A stretch of 64,000 nt of DNA from Yersinia thracica (lineage in GTDB: Bacteria; Pseudomonadota; Gammaproteobacteria; Enterobacterales; Enterobacteriaceae), in assembly GCF_902170565.1 (NCBI RefSeq), contig NZ_CABHXX010000077.1, forward strand, positions 24,225-88,224, read 5' to 3'. Below, piece after piece: positions 26,298-36,029 of this stretch; within the stretch, counting starts at the first letter, position 1, and every line of letters begins with the position of its first letter. The translations under genes were made by a program, and so were the position numbers. Below the pieces are notes generated by a model that saw only the letters and a list, made by a program, of their open reading frames with translations, was not told where the DNA came from and did no database searches.

Positions 26298-26645
26298 ATG
26301 TCATCATCAGTGAAACCTAACGGAAAATTAACAGCTGAAATAAGGAAAATGAGAGTTGACGGAAATAAGGCTTGGAAGGCTGGATTAAAAAGAGCCGGAA
26401 TAGATAATTTCAGATTTCATGATTTAAGACATACATGGGCAAGTTGGTTAGTTCAATCCGGGGTTCCATTATCTGCATTGCAAGAAATGGGCGGATGGGA
26501 ATCAATTGAAATGATTAAAAAATATGCGCATCTTTCACCAAATCATTTAAATGAACATGCCAGACAAATAGACGCAATATTTAATGATTGTGTCCCAAAT
26601 ATGTCCCATGAAATAGATTTGAAATTAGAGGTTAATACTAAGTGA
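26298..26645 (+). pseudogene. Phage integrase C-terminal remnant
   Basis: The frame carries the end of a tyrosine recombinase: [20 protein letters not shown] (HxxR box), [21 protein letters not shown] (H/W position and nucleophile Y). The N-terminal two-thirds, including the first catalytic arginine, are absent, so it cannot act alone. The 3' end is 10 bases from tRNA-Lys, the classic place for an integrated element, whose other genes are lost apart from the FI relic. Confidence 0.85.
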
Positions 26646-26655
26646 TTGATTCTGT

Positions 26656-26731
<76 letters not shown>

Positions 26732-27091
26732 AACGGCAATAATTATTCTCCTGTTGGCGTTGGCTGTCAAACACTTCATCGGATTTTTCTCTTTATACCG
26801 CGTGAGATTCCTCTCTACGAATTAATTATGCGCCTGATGCTGACGATTATTGTTAGTTATGTAACTTCATGTTGTAATTCCATATGCTGTGATGAACTTA
26901 ACAAATTTCAGTGTGTGAAATATAAACACTGGAAAATAAGGCGCATTGTGTGATTATTGTTACGAAGATATTAAATAATTTGAAAATTGTACTTAAAGCA
27001 TGCAAAAAATCTAATAGACAGACAGGGTAAGACCAAAGAGCCAACATAGAGCTCAACAACTTCACAAATACAGGAAGAGGGAATGGGAAAG
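26732..27091. other. Intergenic region before cycA
   Basis: About 360 AT-rich bases hold the leader of cycA. I see no supported ORF or strong hairpin. The cycA leader in relatives is a target of the GcvB small RNA, but I cannot identify a pairing site by eye. Confidence 0.4.
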
Positions 27092-28510
27092 ATGGTAGAC
27101 CAATCCAAGATAGTGGCAAAACCGTTGCCGGAACCTGAAGAGCACCTTCAACGAAGTCTCTCCAACCGTCATATTCAACTGATAGCTATTGGCGGCGCCA
27201 TAGGTACTGGTTTGTTTATGGGATCGGGTAAAACCATCAGCCTTGCCGGGCCGTCAATCATTTTTGTTTATATGATTATCGGCTTTATGTTGTTTTTCGT
27301 GATGCGAGCAATGGGTGAATTGCTGCTGTCGAATCTGAAATATAAATCATTCAGTGATTTTGCCGCTGACTTGCTTGGCCCATGGGCGGGATTTTTCACT
27401 GGCTGGACTTATTGGTTTTGTTGGGTAATAACCGGCATCGCGGATGTTGTCGCTATCACGGCTTATGCACAATTCTGGTTCCCTGATTTCTCACAATGGG
27501 TCGCTTCATTATTAGTGGTTTTACTGCTGCTGTCGCTGAATCTGGCAACAGTGAAAATGTTCGGTGAGATGGAATTCTGGTTCGCTATGATCAAAATTGT
27601 GGCCATTGTGGCCCTGATCTTCGCTGGCCTGACCATGGTATTACTGAGTTATCAGTCCCCTTCTGGTACTACTGCATCATTTACCCATTTATGGAATGAT
27701 GGAGGAATGTTCCCTAAAGGAATCAGTGGTTTCTTTGCTGGTTTCCAGATTGCCGTCTTTGCTTTTGTGGGCATTGAATTGGTGGGGACCACCGCCGCTG
27801 AAACCAAAGATCCAGAGGTGGTATTGCCACGTGCGATTAACTCCATTCCTATCCGCATCATAATGTTCTATGTTTTCTCATTGATTATGATTATGTCGGT
27901 GACCCCATGGAGCTCAGTGGTTGCCGATAAAAGCCCGTTTGTTGAGTTATTCGTTTTGGTCGGCCTGCCCGCAGCGGCCAGTGTTATCAACTTTGTGGTG
28001 TTAACCTCTGCGGCCTCGTCAGCTAATAGTGGCGTATTCTCCACCAGCCGTATGCTGTTCGGTTTAGCAAAAGAAGGCGATGCGCCAAAACAATTTGGTA
28101 AGTTATCGCGCCGTTCTGTTCCCGCCTCTGGCCTGACATTCTCTTGTATTTGCTTGCTAGGTGGCGTGGTGCTGATTTACCTTATTCCGAACGTCATGAC
28201 CGTATTTACGCTGGTCACCACGGTATCTGCGATTTTGTTTATGTTTGTCTGGACTATCATCCTTTGCTCTTATCTGGTGTATCGCAAAAGACGCCCGGCG
28301 CTACATAAAAAGTCCATCTACAAAATGCCAGCCGGTATTTTCATGTCTTGGGTATGCATGGCATTCTTCGCCTTTGTATTGGTATTGTTAACATTGGAAA
28401 GTGATACCCGCCAGGCACTGATTGTGACGCCACTGTGGTTTGTCATTCTCACCATCGGCTATATCATCTTGAAAAAGCGCAAAACTCGCCTATACGACAG
28501 TAATCTGTAG
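27092..28510 (+). CDS. cycA: D-serine/D-alanine/glycine:H+ symporter
   Basis: This APC-family amino acid permease has about 472 residues and 12 hydrophobic segments. The N-terminal block RHIQLIAIGGAIGTGLFMGSGKTISLAGPS and WAGFFTGWTYWFCWV...VVAITAYAQFWFPD are nearly the same as E. coli CycA by recollection. I prefer ATG 27092 (MVDQ), the E. coli start; ATG 27083 with AGAGGG upstream is an alternative. It stands alone, followed by a hairpin at 28518. Confidence 0.93.
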   Translation: MVDQSKIVAKPLPEPEEHLQRSLSNRHIQLIAIGGAIGTGLFMGSGKTISLAGPSIIFVYMIIGFMLFFVMRAMGELLLSNLKYKSFSDFAADLLGPWAGFFTGWTYWFCWVITGIADVVAITAYAQFWFPDFSQWVASLLVVLLLLSLNLATVKMFGEMEFWFAMIKIVAIVALIFAGLTMVLLSYQSPSGTTASFTHLWNDGGMFPKGISGFFAGFQIAVFAFVGIELVGTTAAETKDPEVVLPRAINSIPIRIIMFYVFSLIMIMSVTPWSSVVADKSPFVELFVLVGLPAAASVINFVVLTSAASSANSGVFSTSRMLFGLAKEGDAPKQFGKLSRRSVPASGLTFSCICLLGGVVLIYLIPNVMTVFTLVTTVSAILFMFVWTIILCSYLVYRKRRPALHKKSIYKMPAGIFMSWVCMAFFAFVLVLLTLESDTRQALIVTPLWFVILTIGYIILKKRKTRLYDSNL

Positions 28511-28517
28511 TCATTAT

Positions 28518-28550
28518 CTGGCGTCAGAGATTTTCTGGCGCCAGTTTTAG
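28518..28550 (+). terminator. Terminator after cycA
   Basis: CTGGCG (28518-28523) pairs with CGCCAG (28539-28544), followed by TTTTAG-TTT. It lies 8 bases after the cycA stop. Confidence 0.6.
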
Positions 28551-28733
28551 TTTCCCGCCCGATTCAACCCTTGTCAGCCATATTGATCAGTAGTCCATAA
28601 CATAAAAATGCATGAGTTTTTTTCAATATCTCCGTGATTCTCAATGACCCAGGGCTAAGGGCAAAGCTTTTCGTTCCGACGGAAGCGCCCTGCTATGAAA
28701 ACTGTGGCGATTGGTTGCCACCGTCGCAGCCAA

Positions 28734-29909
28734 TTACTCAAGATGCAGTTTGCCACCTTGCCAAGAAAGCTGGGTCACTGCTGAGGTAGCAACACCATTG
28801 CTTGTTTCTCCTCCCACCAAAATCACTTTATCTTTATCTTGAATAGATACGCCGTAACCCAGTGGCTGAGGTAATTTCCCAACAATCTGCCATTGATTAT
28901 CCACCAGCGCATAAATGGGCTGTTGCCACTGTTTTTTCAGCCCTTTATGGGCATATAACTGACCTGCATTGAATTGTTTCCATGAACCGGGGAAATTGGC
29001 CCCACCACCCACTAGCACCACATCATGGCTAACGCCAACAAAAGCCCCCGCCAGTCCTTCTTGTACCGTACCTTTTTCAGCAATCAAATCCGGCCGCTGT
29101 TGCCATTTGAGTTCTGTCCCCTGCTTTTTACCCTGCCACACCGCCGTGGTCCGTAAGCCGGGCTTAATTTCACCGTTTATTAATATAAGATTGCCATTTA
29201 TAGCCGCGATAGCTGATCCTGCGGTCCCCAAAAATGGCGTCTGCCCACCACTTTTCCACTGATTTTTGGCCGGGTCATACACCAGTACATCGCGGTTATA
29301 GAAATAGTCCGCTGGTTTTTGTTCAAAATACGCATTAATAACCGCATTTTTCTGGGTTTCATCGCTGCCCGCAGAGGCCAGATCCGCGAAATAGCCATCA
29401 AAAATAGCCTTATTGACGCCCCCTAGCAGCAGCGCCTGGGAGCCATTCAGGGTAGTGGCGGCGGTTCCGACCAAGCCACGCGGTGCTCGCGTTGCCAGCA
29501 GCTGCCATTGATTAGTTTGCGGGTCATATTGATAAACATCATTCAGTGCGCTTATTTGTGTGTCGCTGGCGGCATTTTTACCTACCCCACCAAAAACATA
29601 TAGTTTGCTGTTTAATGCTACCGTGACGGCCTGTTCACGGGGTTGACCTGGGAAATCGGCTATTTTCTGCCAACCGCCACTGGCTTTATCTGTATCAAGG
29701 CGATACCAGGATTGACCGGCACTACCGAGACCGATATATAAATTGTTATTAATCCGAGTACCCGTTCCATATTTAAAAGGGACAGGTACATCGGGATAAC
29801 TCTCAGCATTGGCGTAAGATAAGGAAAGCATGACGAGGGGAATAAGCGCACCCAGCAGGATGACTTTTGTGCTCAATTTTTTCTTATATTGATGATATAT
29901 CTGAGTCAT
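28734..29909 (-). CDS. nanM: N-acetylneuraminate epimerase (Kelch repeat)
   Basis: This periplasmic mutarotase converts alpha- to beta-sialic acid. The 391-residue precursor starts with a signal peptide ([21 protein letters not shown] to about residue 35, cleavage near YANA-ESY). Six Kelch blades follow, with motifs such as [16 protein letters not shown] and [14 protein letters not shown] 29909 has AGGA 8 bases upstream; the frame remains open to 29972. No sialic acid transport or catabolism genes lie beside it here. Confidence 0.9.
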   Translation of the reverse strand: MTQIYHQYKKKLSTKVILLGALIPLVMLSLSYANAESYPDVPVPFKYGTGTRINNNLYIGLGSAGQSWYRLDTDKASGGWQKIADFPGQPREQAVTVALNSKLYVFGGVGKNAASDTQISALNDVYQYDPQTNQWQLLATRAPRGLVGTAATTLNGSQALLLGGVNKAIFDGYFADLASAGSDETQKNAVINAYFEQKPADYFYNRDVLVYDPAKNQWKSGGQTPFLGTAGSAIAAINGNLILINGEIKPGLRTTAVWQGKKQGTELKWQQRPDLIAEKGTVQEGLAGAFVGVSHDVVLVGGGANFPGSWKQFNAGQLYAHKGLKKQWQQPIYALVDNQWQIVGKLPQPLGYGVSIQDKDKVILVGGETSNGVATSAVTQLSWQGGKLHLE

Positions 29910-30205
29910 CAAGATATTCCTCATTAATGAATCGTTAGATTGGGTTGAATGGTGAGGACAATAAAACTCCATAAACTATTCATCATTGGAGTTTTACTAT
30001 CACTGAAGATATTAATCGGACGCTACACTGTCAATGTAGATAGTCAGTAATTGTGATAAATACCCCGCTGCTGGATGAGGACTTGAGTTGAATTAGCGCG
30101 GCTATTCTTGACTAAACAGGCCGAATCAAGGCAGTCATCCCTGTGGCAGACAGATGTCGGGTTACTGTCTGGTTGCTGTCGTGGTGGTGTTGCGCACTTA
30201 TGCTT

Positions 30206-30231
30206 AGGTTTGTAGATATACTTTCAAACCT
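30206..30231. promoter_or_regulatory. Operator candidate before the XRE regulator
   Basis: AGGTTTG (30206-30212) and CAAACCT (30225-30231) form a perfect 7-bp inverted repeat with 12 bases between, ending 15 bases before the start codon. Its position suits autoregulation by the XRE protein. Confidence 0.5.
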
Positions 30232-30245
30232 CAGGGGAGTTAAAA

Positions 30246-30731
30246 ATGAATCTTTATCGTATTCGTGAATTACGCCAGGCGCGGGCTTGGTCACAAGAGC
30301 AATTAGCGGAACTTTGTAGCCTCAGCGTGCGCACTATTCAGCGAATCGAAAATGGCGAACAAGCCAGTCTCGAAACCTTGAGTGCCATTGCGGCAGTGAT
30401 GGAATTGAAAGTCAGTGAACTCTATTCACTTGATGTCAATCAACCTCAAGATGGGCCTGGCGAAGCTGTTGATCAGCGAGTATTAGATGCGCGTAAAGCT
30501 GTTGAAAATGAAATGTCATTTTTGCGCCAATTACTGCGGGCCGTTATTCTGTGTGCCATATTATTTGCCATTAACTGGTTTACCTCCCCCGGCTATATGT
30601 GGGCATGGTGGGTAGTTTTGGGCTTAAGCATCCCATTGGGATTGAGAGCCATAAACCTATTCTTACCAGGTAATTGGGTTGAACGCTGGCAGCAAAAGCG
30701 CCTACAAAATAAATTGCGCAATTTGCCATAA
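30246..30731 (+). CDS. XRE regulator with C-terminal membrane domain
   Basis: Residues 5-60 form an XRE helix-turn-helix (RIRELRQARAWSQEQLAELCSLSVRTIQRIENGEQ). Residues about 95-140 form two membrane helices (LLRAVILCAILFAINWF, WAWWVVLGLSIPLGLRAI), the 2TM-domain layout found in membrane-tethered XRE regulators. It has 161 residues with a GGGGAG ribosome site. The ligand is unknown. It is divergent from nanM and may be autoregulated through the inverted repeat at 30206. Confidence 0.85.
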   Translation: MNLYRIRELRQARAWSQEQLAELCSLSVRTIQRIENGEQASLETLSAIAAVMELKVSELYSLDVNQPQDGPGEAVDQRVLDARKAVENEMSFLRQLLRAVILCAILFAINWFTSPGYMWAWWVVLGLSIPLGLRAINLFLPGNWVERWQQKRLQNKLRNLP

Positions 30732-30786
30732 TAATAAACATCTATCTGGCATCTGGTGATGTCAGATAGATACCACTTAAATTAAT

Positions 30787-31017
30787 TCACTCTTTTTGTT
30801 TTTTCTCGTTTTGTTTATAACGTGACGGCCATATCTCCGCAGCCTCGACACCTAAGAAATTAGCAATAATCGCTTCTCCTTTTGGCCAATGTCGATTAAT
30901 AGCATTGCTCAAAGTAGATGAATTTAACCCCGCACCGCGCGACAATGCTGAGAGTGAAGAACCTTTTTTACGGATAGCTGCAATAATATCAGCATGATGC
31001 CAATCAGTATCATTCAT
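30787..31017 (-). CDS. Ner/Nlp (SfsB)-like DNA-binding regulator
   Basis: The 76 residues match the Ner family: DWHHADIIAAIRKKGSSLSA, LSRGAGLNSSTLSNAINR helix-turn-helix, HWPKGEAIIANFLGVEAAEIWPSRY. Ner is the Mu/D108 repressor of early transcription, and Nlp/SfsB is its chromosomal relative linked to sugar metabolism genes. It is divergent from luxR1, sharing a 225-bp promoter region. ATG 31017 gives the family length. It is intact here, unlike its copy in unit 2. Confidence 0.85.
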   Translation of the reverse strand: MNDTDWHHADIIAAIRKKGSSLSALSRGAGLNSSTLSNAINRHWPKGEAIIANFLGVEAAEIWPSRYKQNEKKQKE

Positions 31018-31071
31018 AATATGTAACTCCTTTATTATAGTGCATGACAATCATTACTATATTATCAACTT

Positions 31072-31098
31072 ATCTCAGTGGATCTCAGTGGATCTCAG
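31072..31098. promoter_or_regulatory. Three 10-bp direct repeats in the ner-luxR1 promoter
   Basis: ATCTCAGTGG occurs twice in tandem followed by ATCTCAGG, one helical turn apart, so a protein could bind the same DNA face repeatedly. It lies between the divergent genes and is conserved exactly in unit 2 (33681-33707). Confidence 0.55.
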
Positions 31099-31182
31099 GC
31101 TGACGGAAATTAGCCTAATACAGAAATCATTAACATGTTATCGCAATAAAAAGATCTTTTATTTCTCATGACGGCGTGATAT

Positions 31183-31214
31183 GTGATAAAGCTGTAGGGC
31201 AATAGCTCTATCAC
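31183..31214. promoter_or_regulatory. Inverted repeat upstream of luxR1
   Basis: GTGATAAAGCT (31183-31193) and AGCTCTATCAC (31204-31214) pair with one central mismatch, 10 bases apart and 28 bases before luxR1. This size and symmetry suit a dimeric regulator such as LuxR. An identical copy is at 33792-33823. Confidence 0.5.
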
Positions 31215-31242
31215 GGCACTCTCATAAATTTAGGAGTTAATT

Positions 31243-32025
31243 ATGGATGTTAGAAATAATACATTTGAAACAAACAGTAATAATATGCGTTCAACTTTCG
31301 CACATTGTTTTGATTGGGATAATACTATCGTAGGTCATGGTGTAATAGATGTAGCTAATAAAGAAATTATCTGTATGTGTAGCGATTATGATTGGCATTT
31401 ATTATTCTGGAATGATGAACTTGACTTGCAAATAGGTAAACGACTAACGCCTGGAATAGAACCCTGGCATAACTATCCAGATAGCTACTTAAATACTCTA
31501 TCTAAATTTAAAAATAAGAATCTGAAAACTCAAATAAATATCTGCACTCGCCACGGTTCAATTTTTGAGCTGACATCTCTGTGTTCCACAGGCGAATTAT
31601 CATCAAAAGACATGATGAACTTTCTAAAATTAAAACCCACATTGAGTGACTACACTAACCAAATATGGAAAACAAAAAATAATCAACAAGAAATTAGTTT
31701 ACCACTGAGGGATAACACTATCATTGATATAGTAGAACCTAATGACAAAAACAGTGACGTTCTTGATTGTCATCCCTATATGCGATTTGGCAATATCCGT
31801 TTTACACAAAAAGAAATTATGACTATTAGATATTTACTTTCACATCGGAGAGTAAAAGAAATTGCTGCGCTTCAGGGGTGTTCAGCAACAACCATACAAA
31901 CCCGAATTAACCGTATAAAATATAAACTTGATTGTCAAAATCAATCATCCGCTGTGTTATTCAAAGCACTTAAAGAGCACGGTGTCACACTGGCTTGTTT
32001 AGATATTCTTATTAAAACAACATAA
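31243..32025 (+). CDS. LuxR-type regulator, copy 1
   Basis: The 260 residues end in a LuxR helix-turn-helix at about 185-250 (FTQKEIMTIRYLLSHRRVKEIAALQGCSATTIQTRINRIKYKL). The N-terminal 180 residues are an unrecognised sensor-like domain with several tryptophans and cysteines; the conserved aspartates of a receiver are not apparent. The ribosome site is TAGGAG. mfs1 follows after 27 bases and is probably its target and operon partner. Residues 1-113 are identical to copy 2, after which about 20 differences occur. Confidence 0.85.
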   Translation: MDVRNNTFETNSNNMRSTFAHCFDWDNTIVGHGVIDVANKEIICMCSDYDWHLLFWNDELDLQIGKRLTPGIEPWHNYPDSYLNTLSKFKNKNLKTQINICTRHGSIFELTSLCSTGELSSKDMMNFLKLKPTLSDYTNQIWKTKNNQQEISLPLRDNTIIDIVEPNDKNSDVLDCHPYMRFGNIRFTQKEIMTIRYLLSHRRVKEIAALQGCSATTIQTRINRIKYKLDCQNQSSAVLFKALKEHGVTLACLDILIKTT

Positions 32026-32052
32026 CTACAATATAATAAATGAGGGAATAAA

Positions 32053-33240
32053 ATGAAATGGAGATTCAGATTAGGAGCCGTAGCAGGTAATACCTTGGAG
32101 TATTATGATATCGCGGTATTTGCTGCTATATCAGTATATCTGAGCGCTGAATTCGCACAACAAGGATATGCGCAGGCAGACAGTATTGTATGGGGAATAT
32201 TTGCTCTCAGATTTCTCACTCGCCCCCTTGGTGGTTATCTTATTGGTCATTATGCTGATAGAGTCGGCCGTAAAGCCGCCTTGATCCTTTCCAGTTTTAT
32301 TACTGGGGTGGCAACCCTGTGTATGGCATTATTGCCTATCAGTGTATTGGGATATTATGCACCATTGGTGGTATTGCTACTACAAATGACATTGTCGCTC
32401 AGCTTTGGCGGTGAATTAGCAACACTAACGACATATCTTTATAATGATGCAGCCGACAATGAACGCGCCAGAATTAGTAGCCTTATCAGTGGCAGTGCAC
32501 TTATTGGCGTACTCACCTCACTATTAATGGTATATGTGCTAGAAAGGACTCTTGACCCAACCTCCATGCAAACATTCGGCTGGCGGATTCCTCTGCTGTT
32601 CGGCATCGTCAATATTGCGATCAGTTTTTGGTTTCGTATTAAATTACCTATCCAGCCTCCTATTGATTGCCATCGCCATGTTAACTGGTTGAATGTAATA
32701 CAGATAGTTCTGACTCTCGCCCCTTCAGTAACAGTATTCTATGCTCAGAATATGTCAATGTCGCTCATTCGAGAAACGCTCCAAATAGGTAACTTAAAAA
32801 ATGTATATGCAATGTTATCCACATTATTGCTCTTAATTCTCCTGTTATTGTTTGGCTGGTTAATTGACAAACACTTAACCGCTGCCAAAGGTTTTAGATG
32901 GGGCATTTTTATCTTGATTATTTTTACTGCCCCACTGTATTTCTTACTATCAAGTAACAGCCTTGAATTAGTTTTATTGGCTCAATTTTTGATCACTGCC
33001 AATGCAGCCTTAATAATAAGTTGTATACAATCCGTTGTTGCTAATATTGCACAAGGTCATACTGCCACCATGGGCGTAGGATGTAATCTCGCACCGAGTT
33101 TATTTGGTGGTGTAGCACCATTAATTATTAGTATTTTATTACCTTATGGGTTGGTGTATGTGGGGGGATATATAGCGTTAACAGGATTTACTGTATTACT
33201 TTCCTACTATCTTTTTCGTAGAGCCAAAGCACTAAATTAG
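32053..33240 (+). CDS. MFS transporter (metabolite:H+ symporter type), copy 1
   Basis: The 395 residues have about 12 membrane helices. AVAGNTLEYYDIAVFAAIS in helix 1 and GHYADRVGRKAAL in the 2-3 loop are hallmarks of the MHS branch (ProP, KgtP, ShiA relatives). The substrate is unknown. It has a TGAGGGA ribosome site and follows luxR1 directly, so the regulator probably senses the transported compound or a product. Confidence 0.85.
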   Translation: MKWRFRLGAVAGNTLEYYDIAVFAAISVYLSAEFAQQGYAQADSIVWGIFALRFLTRPLGGYLIGHYADRVGRKAALILSSFITGVATLCMALLPISVLGYYAPLVVLLLQMTLSLSFGGELATLTTYLYNDAADNERARISSLISGSALIGVLTSLLMVYVLERTLDPTSMQTFGWRIPLLFGIVNIAISFWFRIKLPIQPPIDCHRHVNWLNVIQIVLTLAPSVTVFYAQNMSMSLIRETLQIGNLKNVYAMLSTLLLLILLLLFGWLIDKHLTAAKGFRWGIFILIIFTAPLYFLLSSNSLELVLLAQFLITANAALIISCIQSVVANIAQGHTATMGVGCNLAPSLFGGVAPLIISILLPYGLVYVGGYIALTGFTVLLSYYLFRRAKALN

Positions 33241-33397
33241 GCCTAAAGCCCTATATTGCTCTGCGGGGTTTTCGCACGGTGCCAATACGACGTACTTTTG
33301 CTCTCCGTGTTATCAAAGTTGCAGCTTGACCATACTGGCGTATGGTAATAAGTATCATAAGCAGCGGCTATGATGACATCATCAGCATTAAATTAAT

Positions 33398-33626
33398 TCA
33401 CTCTTTTTGTTTTTTCTCGTTTTGTTTATAACGTGACGGCCATATCTCCGCAGCCTCGACACCTAAGAAATTAGCAATAATCGTTTCTCCTTTTGGCCAA
33501 TGTCGATTAATAGCATTGCTCAAGTAGATAAATTTAACCCCGCACCGCGCGACAATGCTGAGAGCGAAGAACCTTTTTACGGATAGCCGCAATAATATCA
33601 GCATGAGGCCAACCTGTGTCATTAAT
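33398..33626 (-). pseudogene. Decayed Ner/Nlp-like gene, copy 2
   Basis: The sequence aligns to 30787-31017, but the start ATG has become ATT (33624-33626), one A is lost in the run before GTAGAT and one T in the run near 33575, breaking the frame twice. The C-terminal frame (LSNAINRHWPKGETIIANFL...) remains open but has no proper start. A spurious upstream frame reaches 33622. Confidence 0.88.
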
Positions 33627-33680
33627 AATATGTAACTCCGTTATTATAATGCATAACAATCATTACTATATTATCAACTT

Positions 33681-33707
33681 ATCTCAGTGGATCTCAGTGG
33701 ATCTCAG
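33681..33707. promoter_or_regulatory. Three 10-bp direct repeats, unit 2 copy
   Basis: These are identical to 31072-31098: ATCTCAGTGG twice and ATCTCAGG. They are preserved although the divergent ner gene beside them is dead, so they more likely serve luxR2. Confidence 0.55.
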
Positions 33708-33851
33708 GCTGACGGAAATTAGCCTAATACAGAAATCATTAACATGTTATCGCAATAAAAAGATCTTTTATTTCTCATGACGGCGTGATATGTGATAAAG
33801 CTGTAGGGCAATAGCTCTATCACGGCACTCTCATAAATTTAGGAGTTAATT

Positions 33852-34634
33852 ATGGATGTTAGAAATAATACATTTGAAACAAACAGTAATAATATGCGTT
33901 CAACTTTCGCACATTGTTTTGATTGGGATAATACTATCGTAGGTCATGGTGTAATAGATGTAGCTAATAAAGAAATTATCTGTATGTGTAGCGATTATGA
34001 TTGGCATTTATTATTCTGGAATGATGAACTTGACTTGCAAATAGGTAAACGACTAACGCCTGGAATAGAACCCTGGCATAACTATCCAGATAGCTACTTA
34101 AATACTCTATCTAAATTTAAAAATAAGAATCTGAAAACTCAAATAAATATCTGCACTCGCCACGGTTCAATTTTTGAGCTGACATCTCTATCTTCCACAG
34201 GCGTATTATCCTCAAATGATATGATGAACTTTTTAAAATTAAAACCCACATTGAGTGACTATGCCAGCCAAATATGGAAAACAAAAAATAATCAACAAGA
34301 AATTAGTTTACCACTGAGGGATAACACTATCATTGATATAATAGAGCCTAATGAAACAAAAAGTGACTCTCTTGATTATCATCCCTATATGCGATTTGGC
34401 AACATTCGTTTTACGCAAAAAGAAATAATAACTATTCGATATTTACTTTCACATAAAAAAGTAAAAGAAATTGCTGCGCTTCAGGGCTGTTCAGCAACAA
34501 CCATACAAACCCGAATTAACCGTATAAAAGAGAAACTTGATTGCCAAAATCAATCATCCGCAGTGTTATTCAAAGCACTTAAAGAGCACGGTGTCACACT
34601 GGCTTGTTTAGATACTCTTATTAAAACAACATAA
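33852..34634 (+). CDS. LuxR-type regulator, copy 2
   Basis: A 260-residue paralogue of copy 1. The sensor half is identical for 113 residues; differences start at SSTGVLSSNDMMN and include changes within the DNA-binding domain (SHKKVKEIA, IKEKLDC). Promoter and ribosome site are identical to copy 1. mfs2 follows after 27 bases. It keeps all helix-turn-helix residues and is probably functional. Confidence 0.85.
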   Translation: MDVRNNTFETNSNNMRSTFAHCFDWDNTIVGHGVIDVANKEIICMCSDYDWHLLFWNDELDLQIGKRLTPGIEPWHNYPDSYLNTLSKFKNKNLKTQINICTRHGSIFELTSLSSTGVLSSNDMMNFLKLKPTLSDYASQIWKTKNNQQEISLPLRDNTIIDIIEPNETKSDSLDYHPYMRFGNIRFTQKEIITIRYLLSHKKVKEIAALQGCSATTIQTRINRIKEKLDCQNQSSAVLFKALKEHGVTLACLDTLIKTT

Positions 34635-34661
34635 CTACAATATAATAAATGAGGGAATAAA

Positions 34662-35849
34662 ATGAAATGGAGATTCAGATTAGGGGCCGTAGCAGGTAAT
34701 ACCTTAGAGTATTATGATATCGCGGTATTTGCTGCTATATCGGGGTATCTCAGTGCGGAATTTGAACGGCAAGGAATATCTCAAGCTGACCATATTGTAT
34801 GGGGAATATTTGCTCTCAGATTTATCGCCCGCCCCCTTGGTGGTTATCTTATTGGTCATTACGCGGATAGAGTCGGACGTAAAGCTGCCTTGATCCTCAC
34901 CAGCTCTATTGCCGGGGTGGCAACTCTGTGCATGGCATTATTGCCTATCAGTGTATTGGGATATTATGCGCCACTGGTGGTATTACTATTACAATTAATA
35001 CTTTCACTTAGTTTCGGGGGGGAATTGGCTTCATTGGCAACTTACCTGTTCAATGACTCTGCATCTAATGAACGCGCCAGAATCACCAGCCTTATTGTTG
35101 CCAGTTCTCTTGTGGGCGTTTTTGCCTCTTTATTTATTGTTTATGTATTAGAGCACAGACTAACTTCAACCAATATGCAAGCGTATGGTTGGCGAATTCC
35201 ACTATTACTGGGTATCTTTAATATTGCGATGAGCTTTTGGCTACGAATTAAATTACCGGCTCAGCCCGCGATCAATTGTCAGCAACGTGTTAACTGGGCT
35301 AAAATAGTGCAGATTATTTTGATCATGATACCGTCCCAAACAGTTTTTTACGCTCAGAATATGTCAACATCCATAATACGCGAGTCATTACATTTAGGTG
35401 ATTTCAAAAACTGGTATTCCATGCTCTCGACACTATTTTTGTTGATAATATTAATGCTGACGGGTTGGTTAATCGACAAGCTTTCCACTTCATTAAAAGC
35501 CTCTTTTATTGGTATTTATAGTTTAATTTTATTTTCACCCTGTCTTTATTTTTTATTAACCAGTGATAATATTACGTTAGTTATACTGACACAATTTTTT
35601 ATTACAGTTACCGCTGCGATAATATTATGCTCACAGTTATCTATAGCAGCCATTGTGACTGATGGGCACACCGCCAATTTAGGTGTTGGACTAAATGTTT
35701 CTGCTAGTTTATTTGGTGGCGTGACGCCCTTAATTATTAATGCAGTATTACCCTTTGGGCTAGCTTATGCTGGGGTATATCTTTCTTTATCCGCCCTTAT
35801 TACATTACTTTCCTATTATCTTTTTATCCAAACCAAAGCGCTAAATTAG
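34662..35849 (+). CDS. MFS transporter, copy 2
   Basis: A 395-residue paralogue of mfs1. Helix 1 and the GHYADRVGRKAAL loop are the same, but many substitutions occur from residue 28 on and are dense in the C-terminal half, including substrate-path helices. This suggests a different or broadened substrate. Same spacing after luxR2. Confidence 0.85.
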   Translation: MKWRFRLGAVAGNTLEYYDIAVFAAISGYLSAEFERQGISQADHIVWGIFALRFIARPLGGYLIGHYADRVGRKAALILTSSIAGVATLCMALLPISVLGYYAPLVVLLLQLILSLSFGGELASLATYLFNDSASNERARITSLIVASSLVGVFASLFIVYVLEHRLTSTNMQAYGWRIPLLLGIFNIAMSFWLRIKLPAQPAINCQQRVNWAKIVQIILIMIPSQTVFYAQNMSTSIIRESLHLGDFKNWYSMLSTLFLLIILMLTGWLIDKLSTSLKASFIGIYSLILFSPCLYFLLTSDNITLVILTQFFITVTAAIILCSQLSIAAIVTDGHTANLGVGLNVSASLFGGVTPLIINAVLPFGLAYAGVYLSLSALITLLSYYLFIQTKALN

Positions 35850-36029
35850 GCCTAAAGCCCTATATTGCTCTGCGGGGTTTTCGCACGGTGCCAATACGAC
35901 GGACTTTTGCTCTCCGTGCTATCAAAGTTGCAGCCTGACCATATTGGCGTATGGTTAATAAGTATCATAAGCAGCGGCTATGATGACATCATCAGCATTA
36001 TTCAATAAATATGATTGGAGCGAAGCGAG

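Larger units (their letters stand above)
30777..33387. repeat. Tandem duplication unit 1
   Basis: This unit of about 2611 bp contains a ner-like gene, luxR1, mfs1 and a 150-bp tail ending ATCAGCA at the shared TTA(A). It is repeated head to tail as unit 2. Corresponding genes are offset by 2609-2611 bp, the small differences being single-base indels in the ner copy and in the tail. Confidence 0.95.
33388..36000. repeat. Tandem duplication unit 2
   Basis: This is the second unit: decayed ner, luxR2, mfs2 and the same tail ending CAGCATTA at 36000, after which wrbA DNA begins. A tract of 534 bp (33656-34189) is identical to 31047-31580, far more conserved than the rest. Confidence 0.95.
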
